This document shows, one piece after another, positions 1 to 6,599 of a stretch of DNA of 8,922 bases. Origin of the DNA: an uncultured Clostridia bacterium. Its GTDB lineage: Bacteria > Bacillota > Clostridia > Oscillospirales > CAG-272. The notes under the pieces are model-generated. The model was given only the letters and a program-made list of their open reading frames with translations. It made no database searches and was not told the origin of the DNA. Numbering within the stretch: the stretch's first letter is position 1; every line of letters starts with the position of its first letter. Made by a program: the position numbers and the translations under genes. The stretch spans positions 1 through 8,922 of the forward strand of contig CANBDB010000061.1 of the NCBI GenBank assembly GCA_947367285.1. The letters are read 5' to 3'.

Positions 1-59
1 CTCTAAAATTATAAAATAACTCTTGACTTTTCAAATTTTGGGATATTTATAAAAAATTC

Positions 60-88
60 TTTACAAATGAATTTATTTATGATATAAT
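60..88 (+). promoter_or_regulatory. Sigma-A promoter of the DUF512-der-obg-ppa operon
   Basis: The -35 element TTTACA (60-65, five of six consensus bases) is separated by exactly 17 bases from a perfect -10 element TATAAT (83-88). Transcription would begin near 95 and leave a leader of about 25 bases ending in the ribosome site GGAGG (109-113), seven bases before the ATG at 121. A second, weaker TTGACT at 23-28 lies further upstream but has no good -10 at normal spacing. The sequence before 60 is very AT-rich and shows no gene. Confidence 0.8.
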
Positions 89-120
89 ATTTTGTCAATA
101 TAAAGAAGGGAGGAGAAAGA

Positions 121-1434
121 ATGGTTAAGGTCACATCCGTTGATACAAATTCGAGAGCTATGAAAGCCGGAATACAAGCAAATGATATTCTTGTTTCCAT
201 AAATGAACGTCAAATTAATGACGTGCTCGATTATCGCTTTCATTTAGCTAACAGACAACTTAATATTTGTATTCTTCGCGGTAACGAAGAACTTATTTTT
301 TCTATTGTCAAGCAAGAATATGACGATATCGGACTTGACTTTGAAACTCCCCTTATGGACAACAAGCATTCTTGCGAAAACAAGTGTATCTTTTGCTTTA
401 TAGATCAGCTTCCTAAAGGTCTTAGAAAATCACTCTATTTCAAGGATGACGACTCACGACTTTCTTTCCTTCACGGAAACTACATCACTTTGACAAATTT
501 GACCGAAAAAGACATTGATCGAATTATCGAAATGCACATTTCTCCCGTGAATGTATCCGTTCACACTACAAACCCCGAGCTTCGTGTCAAAATGATGAAA
601 AACAAGAGATCGGGTGAGGTGCTCTCCTATCTCAAAAAGCTTGCGGATGCAGGCATCCACATTTGCGGGCAAATTGTACTTTGCAAGGGGATAAACGACG
701 GGGATGAGCTTCAGCGCTCCATGAATGACTTGGTGTCATACGTCCCCGCATTGCAGAGTGTTTCTATCGTTCCCGCAGGAAAAACAAAGTTTAGAGATAA
801 TCTTTTTCATCTTGAAAGTTTTAGTCCCGAAGATTGCCGTAATGTAATTGCTCAGGTTGAGAAATTTTCCGATGAGTGCTTGGATAAGTACGGCACAAGA
901 TTATTTTTCTGCGCTGACGAATTTTATATCAAAGGACAAGTTCCACTTCATGATGACGAGTATTATGAAGGATATGCTCAAATTGAAAACGGTGTAGGTA
1001 TGTTGACATCATTATCAACTGAATTCGGCATTGAAGAAAAATATATTGACGAGTATTTGGAAAAATACAAAGGCCCACGCAAAATATCCGTTGTTACAGG
1101 TGTAGCATCAAGCGAACTCATCAATGATATGTGCGGACGCTTAACCCAATGCGTTGAGGGCCTTGAAATCGACGTGCATACAATCATTAACAACTTTTTT
1201 GGTCACGAAATTACAGTGTCGGGATTATTGACGGGCACCGACATCTACGACCAACTTAAAGATAAAGAATTATTCGACGAGCTTATTTTGCCCCCCAACG
1301 TACTTCGTGCCGAGGGAGATCTCTTCCTTTGTGGAATGAGTCTTGATGAGCTCTCTGAAAAATTAGGTGTGAAAATTAGACTTTCAAGCAATGACGGAGC
1401 AGGGTTTATTTCCGCAATGCTTGGAATTATGTGA
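121..1434 (+). CDS. DUF512 family protein: PDZ plus radical-SAM-like iron-sulfur protein
   Basis: A 437-residue protein of the DUF512 family (related to the cyanobacterial TIGR03279 group), whose biochemical role is unknown. Residues 1-60 resemble a PDZ domain (SRAMKAGIQANDILVSING-like core, with a final Glu-Arg here). A cysteine cluster follows at C85, C89 and C92 (CENKCIFCF), the Cx3Cx-aromatic-C pattern that binds the 4Fe-4S cluster of radical SAM enzymes. Residues about 120-220 look like the barrel core, and about 220-435 are the DUF512 region, with further conserved-looking blocks around VTGVASSEL and VSGLLTG. Length is normal for the family, and no signal peptide is seen, so it is probably cytosolic. 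The start is fixed by GGAGG seven bases upstream. It heads an operon with der, whose ribosome site overlaps its stop. This neighbourhood suggests a link to ribosome or RNA biology, but that is inference; radical SAM chemistry is also not proven. Confidence 0.9.
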   Translation: MVKVTSVDTNSRAMKAGIQANDILVSINERQINDVLDYRFHLANRQLNICILRGNEELIFSIVKQEYDDIGLDFETPLMDNKHSCENKCIFCFIDQLPKGLRKSLYFKDDDSRLSFLHGNYITLTNLTEKDIDRIIEMHISPVNVSVHTTNPELRVKMMKNKRSGEVLSYLKKLADAGIHICGQIVLCKGINDGDELQRSMNDLVSYVPALQSVSIVPAGKTKFRDNLFHLESFSPEDCRNVIAQVEKFSDECLDKYGTRLFFCADEFYIKGQVPLHDDEYYEGYAQIENGVGMLTSLSTEFGIEEKYIDEYLEKYKGPRKISVVTGVASSELINDMCGRLTQCVEGLEIDVHTIINNFFGHEITVSGLLTGTDIYDQLKDKELFDELILPPNVLRAEGDLFLCGMSLDELSEKLGVKIRLSSNDGAGFISAMLGIM

Positions 1435-1448
1435 GGAGGTAGATAAAT

Positions 1449-2780
1449 ATGGCAAAACCAATTATTGCTATCGTAGGTAGACCCAACGTTGGCAAGAGTA
1501 CGCTTTTTAATAAGCTCATTGGCGAGCGACGCTCCATCGTAGAGGATACTCCCGGTGTTACGAGAGATAGAATCTACGGCGAAACCGAATGGTGCGGCAA
1601 AAAATTTGTTGTAATAGACACTGGTGGTATCGAGCCTAAAACAAACGATATCATCTTAAAGCAAATGCGTTTCCAAGCGCAAATTGCTATTGATACAGCT
1701 GACGTAATCGTATTTATGTGCGACGTGAGAACAGGACTTACCGCTGACGATAGAGACATTGCTACAATGCTCAAAAAGAGCGGCAAACCCATTGTTCCTT
1801 GTATCAATAAATGTGATAGCGTTGGTCATGTTCCATTTGAATTCTATGAATTCTATGAGCTCGGCTTTGATTGTGAACCAATCGCCGTTTCTTCAGTTCA
1901 CGGAACAGGTTCAGGCGACCTTCTTGATGCAGTAATTGATGCACTTCCTGAAAATACCGATTATGAGGATATCGATGACGATAGTATCAAGGTTGCAGTA
2001 ATCGGAAAACCCAATGCAGGTAAATCTTCCATTATCAATAGATTTATTGGGGAAGAACGTCTTATTGTTTCGAATATTGCCGGTACAACTCGCGATGCAG
2101 TTGATACAAAGGTAGAAAACGAGTACGGCAAGTTTACGTTCATTGACACAGCGGGAATCAGAAGATCTTCAAAGGTAAACGATAAAATCGAAAAATACAG
2201 TGTCCTTCGCGCCCACATGGCAGTTGAGAGAGCTGACGTTTGTCTTATCCTTATTGATGCCAACGAAGGCATCACCGAGCAAGACGAAAAAATCGCAGGT
2301 ATCGCTCACGAGGCAGGCAAGGCATCAATTGTCATAGTTAACAAGTGGGATTCAATTGAAAAGGACAATAGTACGGTAAACGAGTTCACTCGTGACATTA
2401 ATACCGCTCTTGCATATATGTCATATGCTCCCATACTCTTTGTTTCTGCTAAAACCGGTCAGAGAGTTAGAGAGATATATAAGCACATCCAGTACGTTTA
2501 CGGTCAAACTAATACGAGAATAGCAACAGGTATGCTCAACGACGTTCTCGGTGAAGCTACAATGAGAGTTCAGCCTCCGAGTGATAAGGGTAGACGTCTC
2601 AAGATCTACTATATGACACAGGTAAGTGTTGCGCCTCCCACGTTTGTTATTTTCTGCAACGACGTAGAGCTTTTCCACTTCTCGTACAGAAGATATATTG
2701 AGAACTGTATTCGTGAAACATTTGGATTCAAGGGTACCCCCATTCATATCATAATTCGTGCGAAGGGAGATGAAGTCTGA
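1449..2780 (+). CDS. der: Ribosome assembly GTPase Der (EngA)
   Basis: Der is an essential bacterial GTPase with two consecutive G domains and a C-terminal KH-like domain; it binds the 50S precursor and helps late large-subunit maturation. Both G domains are intact. The first has P-loop GRPNVGKS (10-17), DTGG (57-60) and NKCD (120-123). The second has GKPNAGKS (186-193), DTAG (233-236) and NKWD (298-301). The usual acidic linker lies near 170-179 (YEDIDDD). The KH-like domain spans about 350-440 and includes GRRLKIYYMTQ. At 443 residues it is full length. The start is supported by an excellent ribosome site GGAGGT (1435-1440), which begins right after the upstream TGA and lies eight bases before ATG. 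Its own TGA overlaps the obg ATG by one base, so translational coupling with obg is likely. The identification is secure. Confidence 0.98.
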   Translation: MAKPIIAIVGRPNVGKSTLFNKLIGERRSIVEDTPGVTRDRIYGETEWCGKKFVVIDTGGIEPKTNDIILKQMRFQAQIAIDTADVIVFMCDVRTGLTADDRDIATMLKKSGKPIVPCINKCDSVGHVPFEFYEFYELGFDCEPIAVSSVHGTGSGDLLDAVIDALPENTDYEDIDDDSIKVAVIGKPNAGKSSIINRFIGEERLIVSNIAGTTRDAVDTKVENEYGKFTFIDTAGIRRSSKVNDKIEKYSVLRAHMAVERADVCLILIDANEGITEQDEKIAGIAHEAGKASIVIVNKWDSIEKDNSTVNEFTRDINTALAYMSYAPILFVSAKTGQRVREIYKHIQYVYGQTNTRIATGMLNDVLGEATMRVQPPSDKGRRLKIYYMTQVSVAPPTFVIFCNDVELFHFSYRRYIENCIRETFGFKGTPIHIIIRAKGDEV

Positions 2781-4054
2781 TGTTTATAGATAAAATACAA
2801 ATCTACGTTAAAGCCGGTGACGGCGGTAACGGTGCCATCTCCTTCAGAAGAGAAAAATACGTTGCGCAGGGTGGACCTGACGGTGGCGACGGCGGTCATG
2901 GAGGTAACATTGTGTTCCGCATTGACGAAGGTTCAAACACTCTCCTTGCATTCCGTTACAAACGCAAGTTTATTGCAGGTAATGGCGGCAATGGTAAAGG
3001 GGCTAAATTCCACGGAGCTACCGCTGATGACCTTGTAATTATGGTTCCGAGAGGAACACTCATCAAGGATGCCAATACGGGAAGAATAATCAAAGACCTC
3101 TCCGACGATAACGATTTCATCTGCTGTAAGGGTGGCCGCGGAGGATGGGGAAATAAGCATTTTGCAACTCCCACCCGCCAAGTTCCCAACTTTGCGAAGA
3201 ACGGCACAAAGGGTGAGGAAAAGGAAATTATCCTCGAGCTTAAAATGCTTGCTGACGTAGGTATTATCGGATATCCCAGCGTTGGCAAATCATCCATTCT
3301 CGCAAGAATAAGCGCCGCAAAACCCAAAATTGCGGATTATCACTTCACAACGCTTTCTCCCAATCTTGGCGTTGTATCCACAGGTGGCGAAAGCGGTTTC
3401 GTAGCAGCGGATATCCCAGGACTTATTGAAGGAGCTGCTGACGGCGCAGGTCTCGGACATGCATTCCTTCGTCACGTCGACCGTTGTAGATTACTTTGGC
3501 ACGTTGTTGATATTTCTTGCTTTGAGGGAAGAGACCCTGTTGACGATATTATTAAAATAAACACGGAGCTTGAAAAGTACAGTCCCGAATTAGCTACAAG
3601 AAAGCAGATTATTGTTGCAAACAAAACCGATGCGCTTGACCCTGAAATTGTTGATGTTAAAGCATTTGAGGAATATGTCGCTAATAACGGTTGGGAACTT
3701 CTTTACGTTTCCGCAGCAACAGGTGAAGGTCTTGATAGACTTATCAAGAGATCCGCTGAGCTTCTTGCTGATTTGCCTCCAATGACCATCTACGAGGCCG
3801 AATACGAGCCCGAGGATGCATACGTTGGCGGTGGCAAGGATACCACTATTAGATATGAAGACGGCATGTATATTGTTGAAGGCGAATGGCTCTTCAATCT
3901 TATGGGTCAAATCAACTTCTCCGACTACGAGTCTCTTAACTATTTCCAACGAATTCTTTATAGAAGCGGTGTTTTTGAAGAACTTGAAAAACGCGGTTGT
4001 AAAGATGGCGATACAGTTTCCATTTACGATTTTGAATTTGATTTTGTTAAATAA
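2780..4054 (+). CDS. obg: GTPase Obg (CgtA/ObgE)
   Basis: Obg is an essential GTPase that joins the late 50S subunit and links ribosome assembly to nutrient stress and, in Bacillus, to sporulation and the general stress response. The glycine-rich Obg fold covers residues 2-158 (KAGDGGNGAISFRREKY near the start, then GGPDGGDGG). The G domain follows, with P-loop GYPSVGKS (164-171), switch residues around TTLSPNLG (190-197), DIPGLIEGA (211-219), NKTD (281-284) and SAATG (311-315). The Obg C-terminal (OCT) domain lies at about 345-422. Length (424) matches Gram-positive Obg proteins that carry an OCT domain. The ATG overlaps the der stop (shared base 2780); a purine-rich site AAGGGAGA (2763-2770) inside the end of der can serve as ribosome site. 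In many Firmicutes obg sits beside rpmA/rplU; here it directly follows der, which is unusual. Confidence 0.98.
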   Translation: MFIDKIQIYVKAGDGGNGAISFRREKYVAQGGPDGGDGGHGGNIVFRIDEGSNTLLAFRYKRKFIAGNGGNGKGAKFHGATADDLVIMVPRGTLIKDANTGRIIKDLSDDNDFICCKGGRGGWGNKHFATPTRQVPNFAKNGTKGEEKEIILELKMLADVGIIGYPSVGKSSILARISAAKPKIADYHFTTLSPNLGVVSTGGESGFVAADIPGLIEGAADGAGLGHAFLRHVDRCRLLWHVVDISCFEGRDPVDDIIKINTELEKYSPELATRKQIIVANKTDALDPEIVDVKAFEEYVANNGWELLYVSAATGEGLDRLIKRSAELLADLPPMTIYEAEYEPEDAYVGGGKDTTIRYEDGMYIVEGEWLFNLMGQINFSDYESLNYFQRILYRSGVFEELEKRGCKDGDTVSIYDFEFDFVK

Positions 4055-4075
4055 ATAATATGGAGGACAGCATTT

Positions 4076-4612
4076 ATGAATATTTGGCATGATATTGATC
4101 CCAATGAAATTACCCCCGAGGAATTTACTGTCGTAATTGAAATTCCCAAGAATTCACAGTGCAAGTATGAGTTGGACAAGAAGACCGGTTTAATTAAGCT
4201 TGACCGAGTACTCTACACATCTACTCACTATCCTGCAAACTACGGATTTATTCCCAGAACCTATGCCGATGACAATGACCCCCTCGACGTACTTGTTCTT
4301 TTCTCACCCGAGATCTACCCCTTGACTCTTTGCAAGGTTAGACCCATCGGTGTAGTACGAATGGTTGATGGCGGCGATATTGATGATAAAATCATTGGTG
4401 TACTTGCAAATGACCCCACGTCTAAAAACTATCACTCAGTTAAAGATTTGCCCTCACATATCTTTGATGAAATTATGCATTTCTTCAAGGTATACAAGCA
4501 ACTCGAAAACAAGAAGACAGCAGTTAAGTCCCTCTATGATAAGGACAAGGCTATTGAAATTATCACCAAAGCAATTGAGGACTATAAAATTAAATTCCCT
4601 GAAAACGCATAA
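4076..4612 (+). CDS. ppa: Inorganic pyrophosphatase, type I (soluble)
   Basis: This cytosolic enzyme hydrolyses pyrophosphate to two phosphates and so pulls nucleotide, tRNA-charging and polymerase reactions forward; it needs Mg2+. At 178 residues it matches bacterial family I. The signature DDNDPLDVLV (65-74) contains the metal-binding aspartates D66, D68 and D71, equivalent to E. coli D65, D67 and D70. A second acidic set D98, D101 and D103 followed by K105 matches the E. coli D97/D102/K104 region. The substrate-binding stretch THYPANYGFIP (50-60) is present. The start has GGAGG (4062-4066) nine bases upstream. It is the last gene of the operon, 21 bases after obg and just before a strong hairpin terminator. 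Many clostridia instead use family II or membrane-bound pyrophosphatases, so a family I enzyme is a mild lineage clue. Confidence 0.97.
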   Translation: MNIWHDIDPNEITPEEFTVVIEIPKNSQCKYELDKKTGLIKLDRVLYTSTHYPANYGFIPRTYADDNDPLDVLVLFSPEIYPLTLCKVRPIGVVRMVDGGDIDDKIIGVLANDPTSKNYHSVKDLPSHIFDEIMHFFKVYKQLENKKTAVKSLYDKDKAIEIITKAIEDYKIKFPENA

Positions 4613-4615
4613 ATT

Positions 4616-4647
4616 TAAAGACCAATGGGTGTGCCCATTGGTCTTTA
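4616..4647 (+). terminator. Intrinsic terminator between convergent ppa and the BspA-like gene
   Basis: A perfect 13-bp inverted repeat AAAGACCAATGGG (4617-4629) and CCCATTGGTCTTT (4634-4646), extended by one T-A pair, closes a TGTG tetraloop. On the plus strand it is followed by TTTATTTATTAATTT, so it is a strong Rho-independent terminator for the ppa operon. It begins four bases after the ppa stop. The convergent minus-strand gene ends at 4652, only five bases away. The stem can also act on that strand, but its T-tract there is poorer. Confidence 0.93.
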
Positions 4648-4651
4648 TTTA

Positions 4652-5296
4652 TTAATTTGAAAATGAGATGCCAAAGCTTGTTGCGTATTGATGTGCAAAG
4701 GAATTATTATCACAGTAAATCGTCAATCTCTTGGAGCATCCGTCAAAAGCTCCATAGCCGATTGATTGAACTGATTTTGGAATATGTACGGTAGTAAGAG
4801 CATAACAACCGTAAAATGCAAACCAGTCTATTTCGGTGCAATCCTTTGGAATAGTAACGCTTTTAACTTTAGAGTCCGCAAATGCTCTTTCTCCAATTTT
4901 ACGAACGGGGAGCTGACCGATCATATTTGGTATTTGAACACTAGTTTGTTTGCCCAAATATTTGGTTATCGTTATACCACCGTTTTCGACAATATATTCA
5001 AACTCGGGTATTGCTTCATTAACAACATTATCCGAGTCTGTATTTTCATCAGTGGATGGTAATTGTGAGTCAGTATTTTGATTTTGATTTTGATTTTCTT
5101 TATCGTTAACATTGATTATGGAATTAATTAACTCGCTTTGCTTATTAATCTTATCCTTCAGGATGGATATTTCAGACTCTAAATTTGCCTTAATACTTTC
5201 CTCAATTTTGTGATTAATCTCTCTACTGCCCGTGTATACAGCCAAGAACATTACCGCCAAAAAGAGAATTATGGAACTGATGCTTATCGATTTCAT
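4652..5296 (-). CDS. Membrane-anchored protein with coiled coil and BspA-like leucine-rich repeats
   Basis: A 214-residue protein of unknown specific function. Residues 5-21 (SISSIILFLAVMFLAVY) form one hydrophobic segment with no lipobox cysteine, read as an uncleaved N-terminal membrane anchor. Residues about 25-63 are charged with spaced hydrophobic positions, a likely coiled coil. Residues 64-96 are a low-complexity Asn/Gln/Asp/Ser/Thr linker that includes three to four QN units. Residues 97-210 match the BspA/LRR_5 repeat pattern: IGERAFADSKVKSVTIP, the WFAFYGCYALTTVHIPKSV unit and IGYGAFDGC, ending in a typical LTIYCDNNSFAHQYA cap. Such repeats usually mediate protein or host-surface binding outside the cell; that is family knowledge, and the ligand here is unknown. 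The start has GGAGGT (5306-5311) nine bases upstream, but this site lies in a hairpin described separately. Length is short for BspA-like proteins, which often have many more repeats. Confidence 0.85.
   Translation of the reverse strand: MKSISISSIILFLAVMFLAVYTGSREINHKIEESIKANLESEISILKDKINKQSELINSIINVNDKENQNQNQNTDSQLPSTDENTDSDNVVNEAIPEFEYIVENGGITITKYLGKQTSVQIPNMIGQLPVRKIGERAFADSKVKSVTIPKDCTEIDWFAFYGCYALTTVHIPKSVQSIGYGAFDGCSKRLTIYCDNNSFAHQYATSFGISFSN
5075..5098. repeat. Tandem hexamer ATTTTG in the BspA-like gene
   Basis: Three exact copies of ATTTTG (5075-5080, 5081-5086, 5087-5092) are followed by ATTTTC. On the minus strand they encode alternating Gln-Asn in the linker. Copy-number change would be in frame, altering linker length without breaking the protein. 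Confidence 0.85.
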
Positions 5297-5305
5297 AAAT
5301 ATTAA

Positions 5306-5350
5306 ACCTCCGTTACTTTAGTTTTAATAAACTATATTCGTAGCGGAGGT
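5306..5350 (-). promoter_or_regulatory. Hairpin that sequesters the ribosome binding site of the BspA-like gene
   Basis: On the minus strand ACCTCCGCTAC (5350-5340) can pair with GTAACGGAGGT (5316-5306) over 11 positions, ten Watson-Crick and one G-T. An inner 6-bp stem TAGTTT/AAACTA with a TAAT loop (5334-5319) stacks inside it after a small internal loop. The 3' arm contains the GGAGGT ribosome site of the downstream gene, so any RNA entering from the thioesterase gene would have that site closed. The T-rich stretch TTTAATATTT after the stem could also make it a weak terminator for the thioesterase gene. The pairing is directly visible; the regulatory role is inference. Confidence 0.6.
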
Positions 5351-5353
5351 CAA
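5324..5353 (-). promoter_or_regulatory. Candidate promoter of the BspA-like gene, inside the hairpin
   Basis: TTGACC (5353-5348) lies 18 bases from TATTAA (5329-5324), a moderate sigma-A match. A better -10, TATAGT (5336-5331), is also present but has no good -35 at 17 bases. Either would start RNA within or after the hairpin loop and so omit the arm that covers the ribosome site. Which element is used cannot be decided from sequence. Confidence 0.4.
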
Positions 5354-5363
5354 TTATTACAGT

Positions 5364-6104
5364 TTATTTAATTGTATCAAATCTCGGCTCAGTTTTAACA
5401 AATGACTCAAGACAGGTCTTGTTATCACTATTCAAGGTTTTAAAGTAGAACACTCCATTATCATAGGTTCTATGTACGGAGAGCTCTTCGTTATAAAGAG
5501 CACCCTGCAAAAATGAGAGCATTAATTCCTTTACCAAATGAGTCTCGGGAGAGGGAAGATAATCAACAATCATATTTGGATAATGAGTATTATTCATATG
5601 CAAATTATAGTCAATATCACTATATACAATTTTCTTTGTACCAACATATTCAAGGGGGGCATCAAGTGGGAATTTTATTTTGCGCGGCATATCCAGTTTT
5701 AGAGATTCTTCATCGATAAAATTATTCTCAAATTTTGTGATGGGCAAAAGTCTCTTTGACTCGACATCTAACAAGCACCAAACAGTTAGGGCATCAGCAA
5801 TGATAAGGTCTCCTTTTTTTACACAAAAGCTTCTATAAAACGTAAAACCGCGAGACTCTATACCGGTCCAGGTTTCAACAGTAATATCATCATAGGCGTA
5901 AGCAGGTTCATAAAAACGCATATAAACCTTGGAAAGAATAAATGCTTGATGAAGTACGTCGCGTATATATTCAAGATTGGGATACATTGTTTGTATATGT
6001 TTATTTGTAGTTTCCTGCATTAGCGTTAATATTGCAGATGGAGTGATCTCGCGATTGGCATTAGTATCGTGCCAGCGAACATTATAATTTTGAATGAATT
6101 TCAT
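5364..6104 (-). CDS. Acyl-ACP thioesterase (FatA/FatB-like, PF01643)
   Basis: The predicted enzyme releases free fatty acids from acyl carrier protein and acts in the cytosol. The 246-residue length fits bacterial members with two hotdog domains. The N-terminal hotdog includes VRWHDTNANREITPSAIL (9-26) and LMQETTNKH. The C-terminal hotdog carries the family signature YSDIDYNLHMNNTHY (161-175), with D165, N167 and H169 matching the Asp-Asn-His catalytic positions of plant FatB enzymes. The extra Glu-Cys pair of plant enzymes is not evident further on, as is common in bacterial relatives. The start has GAGGAG (6115-6110) about five bases upstream and a separate promoter. Clostridial thioesterases of this family are usually thought to tune membrane or free fatty acid pools; chain-length preference cannot be read from the sequence. 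The next gene downstream begins after a hairpin. Confidence 0.93.
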   Translation of the reverse strand: MKFIQNYNVRWHDTNANREITPSAILTLMQETTNKHIQTMYPNLEYIRDVLHQAFILSKVYMRFYEPAYAYDDITVETWTGIESRGFTFYRSFCVKKGDLIIADALTVWCLLDVESKRLLPITKFENNFIDEESLKLDMPRKIKFPLDAPLEYVGTKKIVYSDIDYNLHMNNTHYPNMIVDYLPSPETHLVKELMLSFLQGALYNEELSVHRTYDNGVFYFKTLNSDNKTCLESFVKTEPRFDTIK

Positions 6105-6135
6105 TTTATCTCCTCATTGATAAATCGATAATGTC

Positions 6136-6164
6136 ATTTTACTATAATTTTAAAGAGATTTCAA
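6136..6164 (-). promoter_or_regulatory. Promoter of the acyl-ACP thioesterase gene
   Basis: TTGAAA (6164-6159) and TAAAAT (6141-6136), each five of six consensus bases, are 17 bases apart. TATAGT at 6146-6141 overlaps this spacing but lacks a matching -35. Transcription would start near 6129, giving a leader of about 25 bases with the ribosome site GAGGAG at 6115-6110. The element lies in the 81-base gap after mazF. Confidence 0.6.
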
Positions 6165-6185
6165 TAGTTTTTTGTAAATCGGTAT

Positions 6186-6539
6186 TTATTGAAATTGAGA
6201 TAAGCCAAAGCTCACCGCCAAAGCTGAATTCACCTCGTTCATAACACCCTCATCAAGATGCCCCATTTTTTCTTTAAGACGCATTTTATCAATTGTCCTG
6301 ATTTGCTCAAGTAACACAACGGAATCTCTCGCCAAGCCAAAGTTACTCGCATGTATATCTATATGTGTGGGAAGGTGCGTTTTACTGATTTTTGATGTAA
6401 TTGCTGCCGCAATAACCGTAGGACTATGCTTATTTCCAACATCATTTTGAACGATTAAAACAGGGCGCAGGCCGCCTTGCTCCGAGCCGACTACGGGACT
6501 TAAATCGGCATAATAAATATCTCCTCTTTTAACACTCAT
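6186..6539 (-). CDS. mazF: MazF/PemK family mRNA interferase, EndoA (NdoA) type
   Basis: A 117-residue sequence-specific endoribonuclease of the MazF family. The N-terminus [19 protein letters not shown] is nearly that of Bacillus subtilis EndoA (NdoA), which cleaves RNA at UACAU; sharing that specificity is inference. The start is placed at 6539, two codons inside the longest possible frame (6545). GGAGGT (6551-6546) directly touches the first ATG but lies six bases before the second. From the second ATG the catalytic residues fall at Arg25 (GGLRP) and Thr48 (AAITS), exactly as in Endo[14 protein letters not shown] later in the protein is also conserved. EndoA is normally encoded right after its antitoxin, yet the 159 bases up to topB hold no antitoxin-sized frame, so an antitoxin, if any, is elsewhere. 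No convincing promoter was found; read-through from topB is possible. Confidence 0.95.
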   Translation of the reverse strand: MSVKRGDIYYADLSPVVGSEQGGLRPVLIVQNDVGNKHSPTVIAAAITSKISKTHLPTHIDIHASNFGLARDSVVLLEQIRTIDKMRLKEKMGHLDEGVMNEVNSALAVSFGLSQFQ

Positions 6540-6599
6540 TACCATACCTCCAAAATCTGATACAGGTATATTTTCACCAATTTTAAGTATCCCTTAATC

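Noticed and set aside
9..200. A 63-codon minus-strand frame over the operon promoter
   Set aside because: It overlaps the strong promoter and the start of the DUF512 gene and has no ribosome site; composition reflects AT-rich leader sequence.
1961..2275. A 104-codon minus-strand frame in der
   Set aside because: It is a shadow of the second der G domain, rich in Ser and Ile as expected from reverse reading.
3590..4090. A 166-codon open frame on the minus strand across the end of obg
   Set aside because: It is fully antisense to the obg G and OCT domains, which are well conserved, and its cysteine- and phenylalanine-rich product resembles no family.
4784..5062. A 92-codon plus-strand frame opposite the BspA-like gene
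   Set aside because: It is antisense to the leucine-rich repeats, has no ribosome site and lies after the ppa terminator with no promoter.
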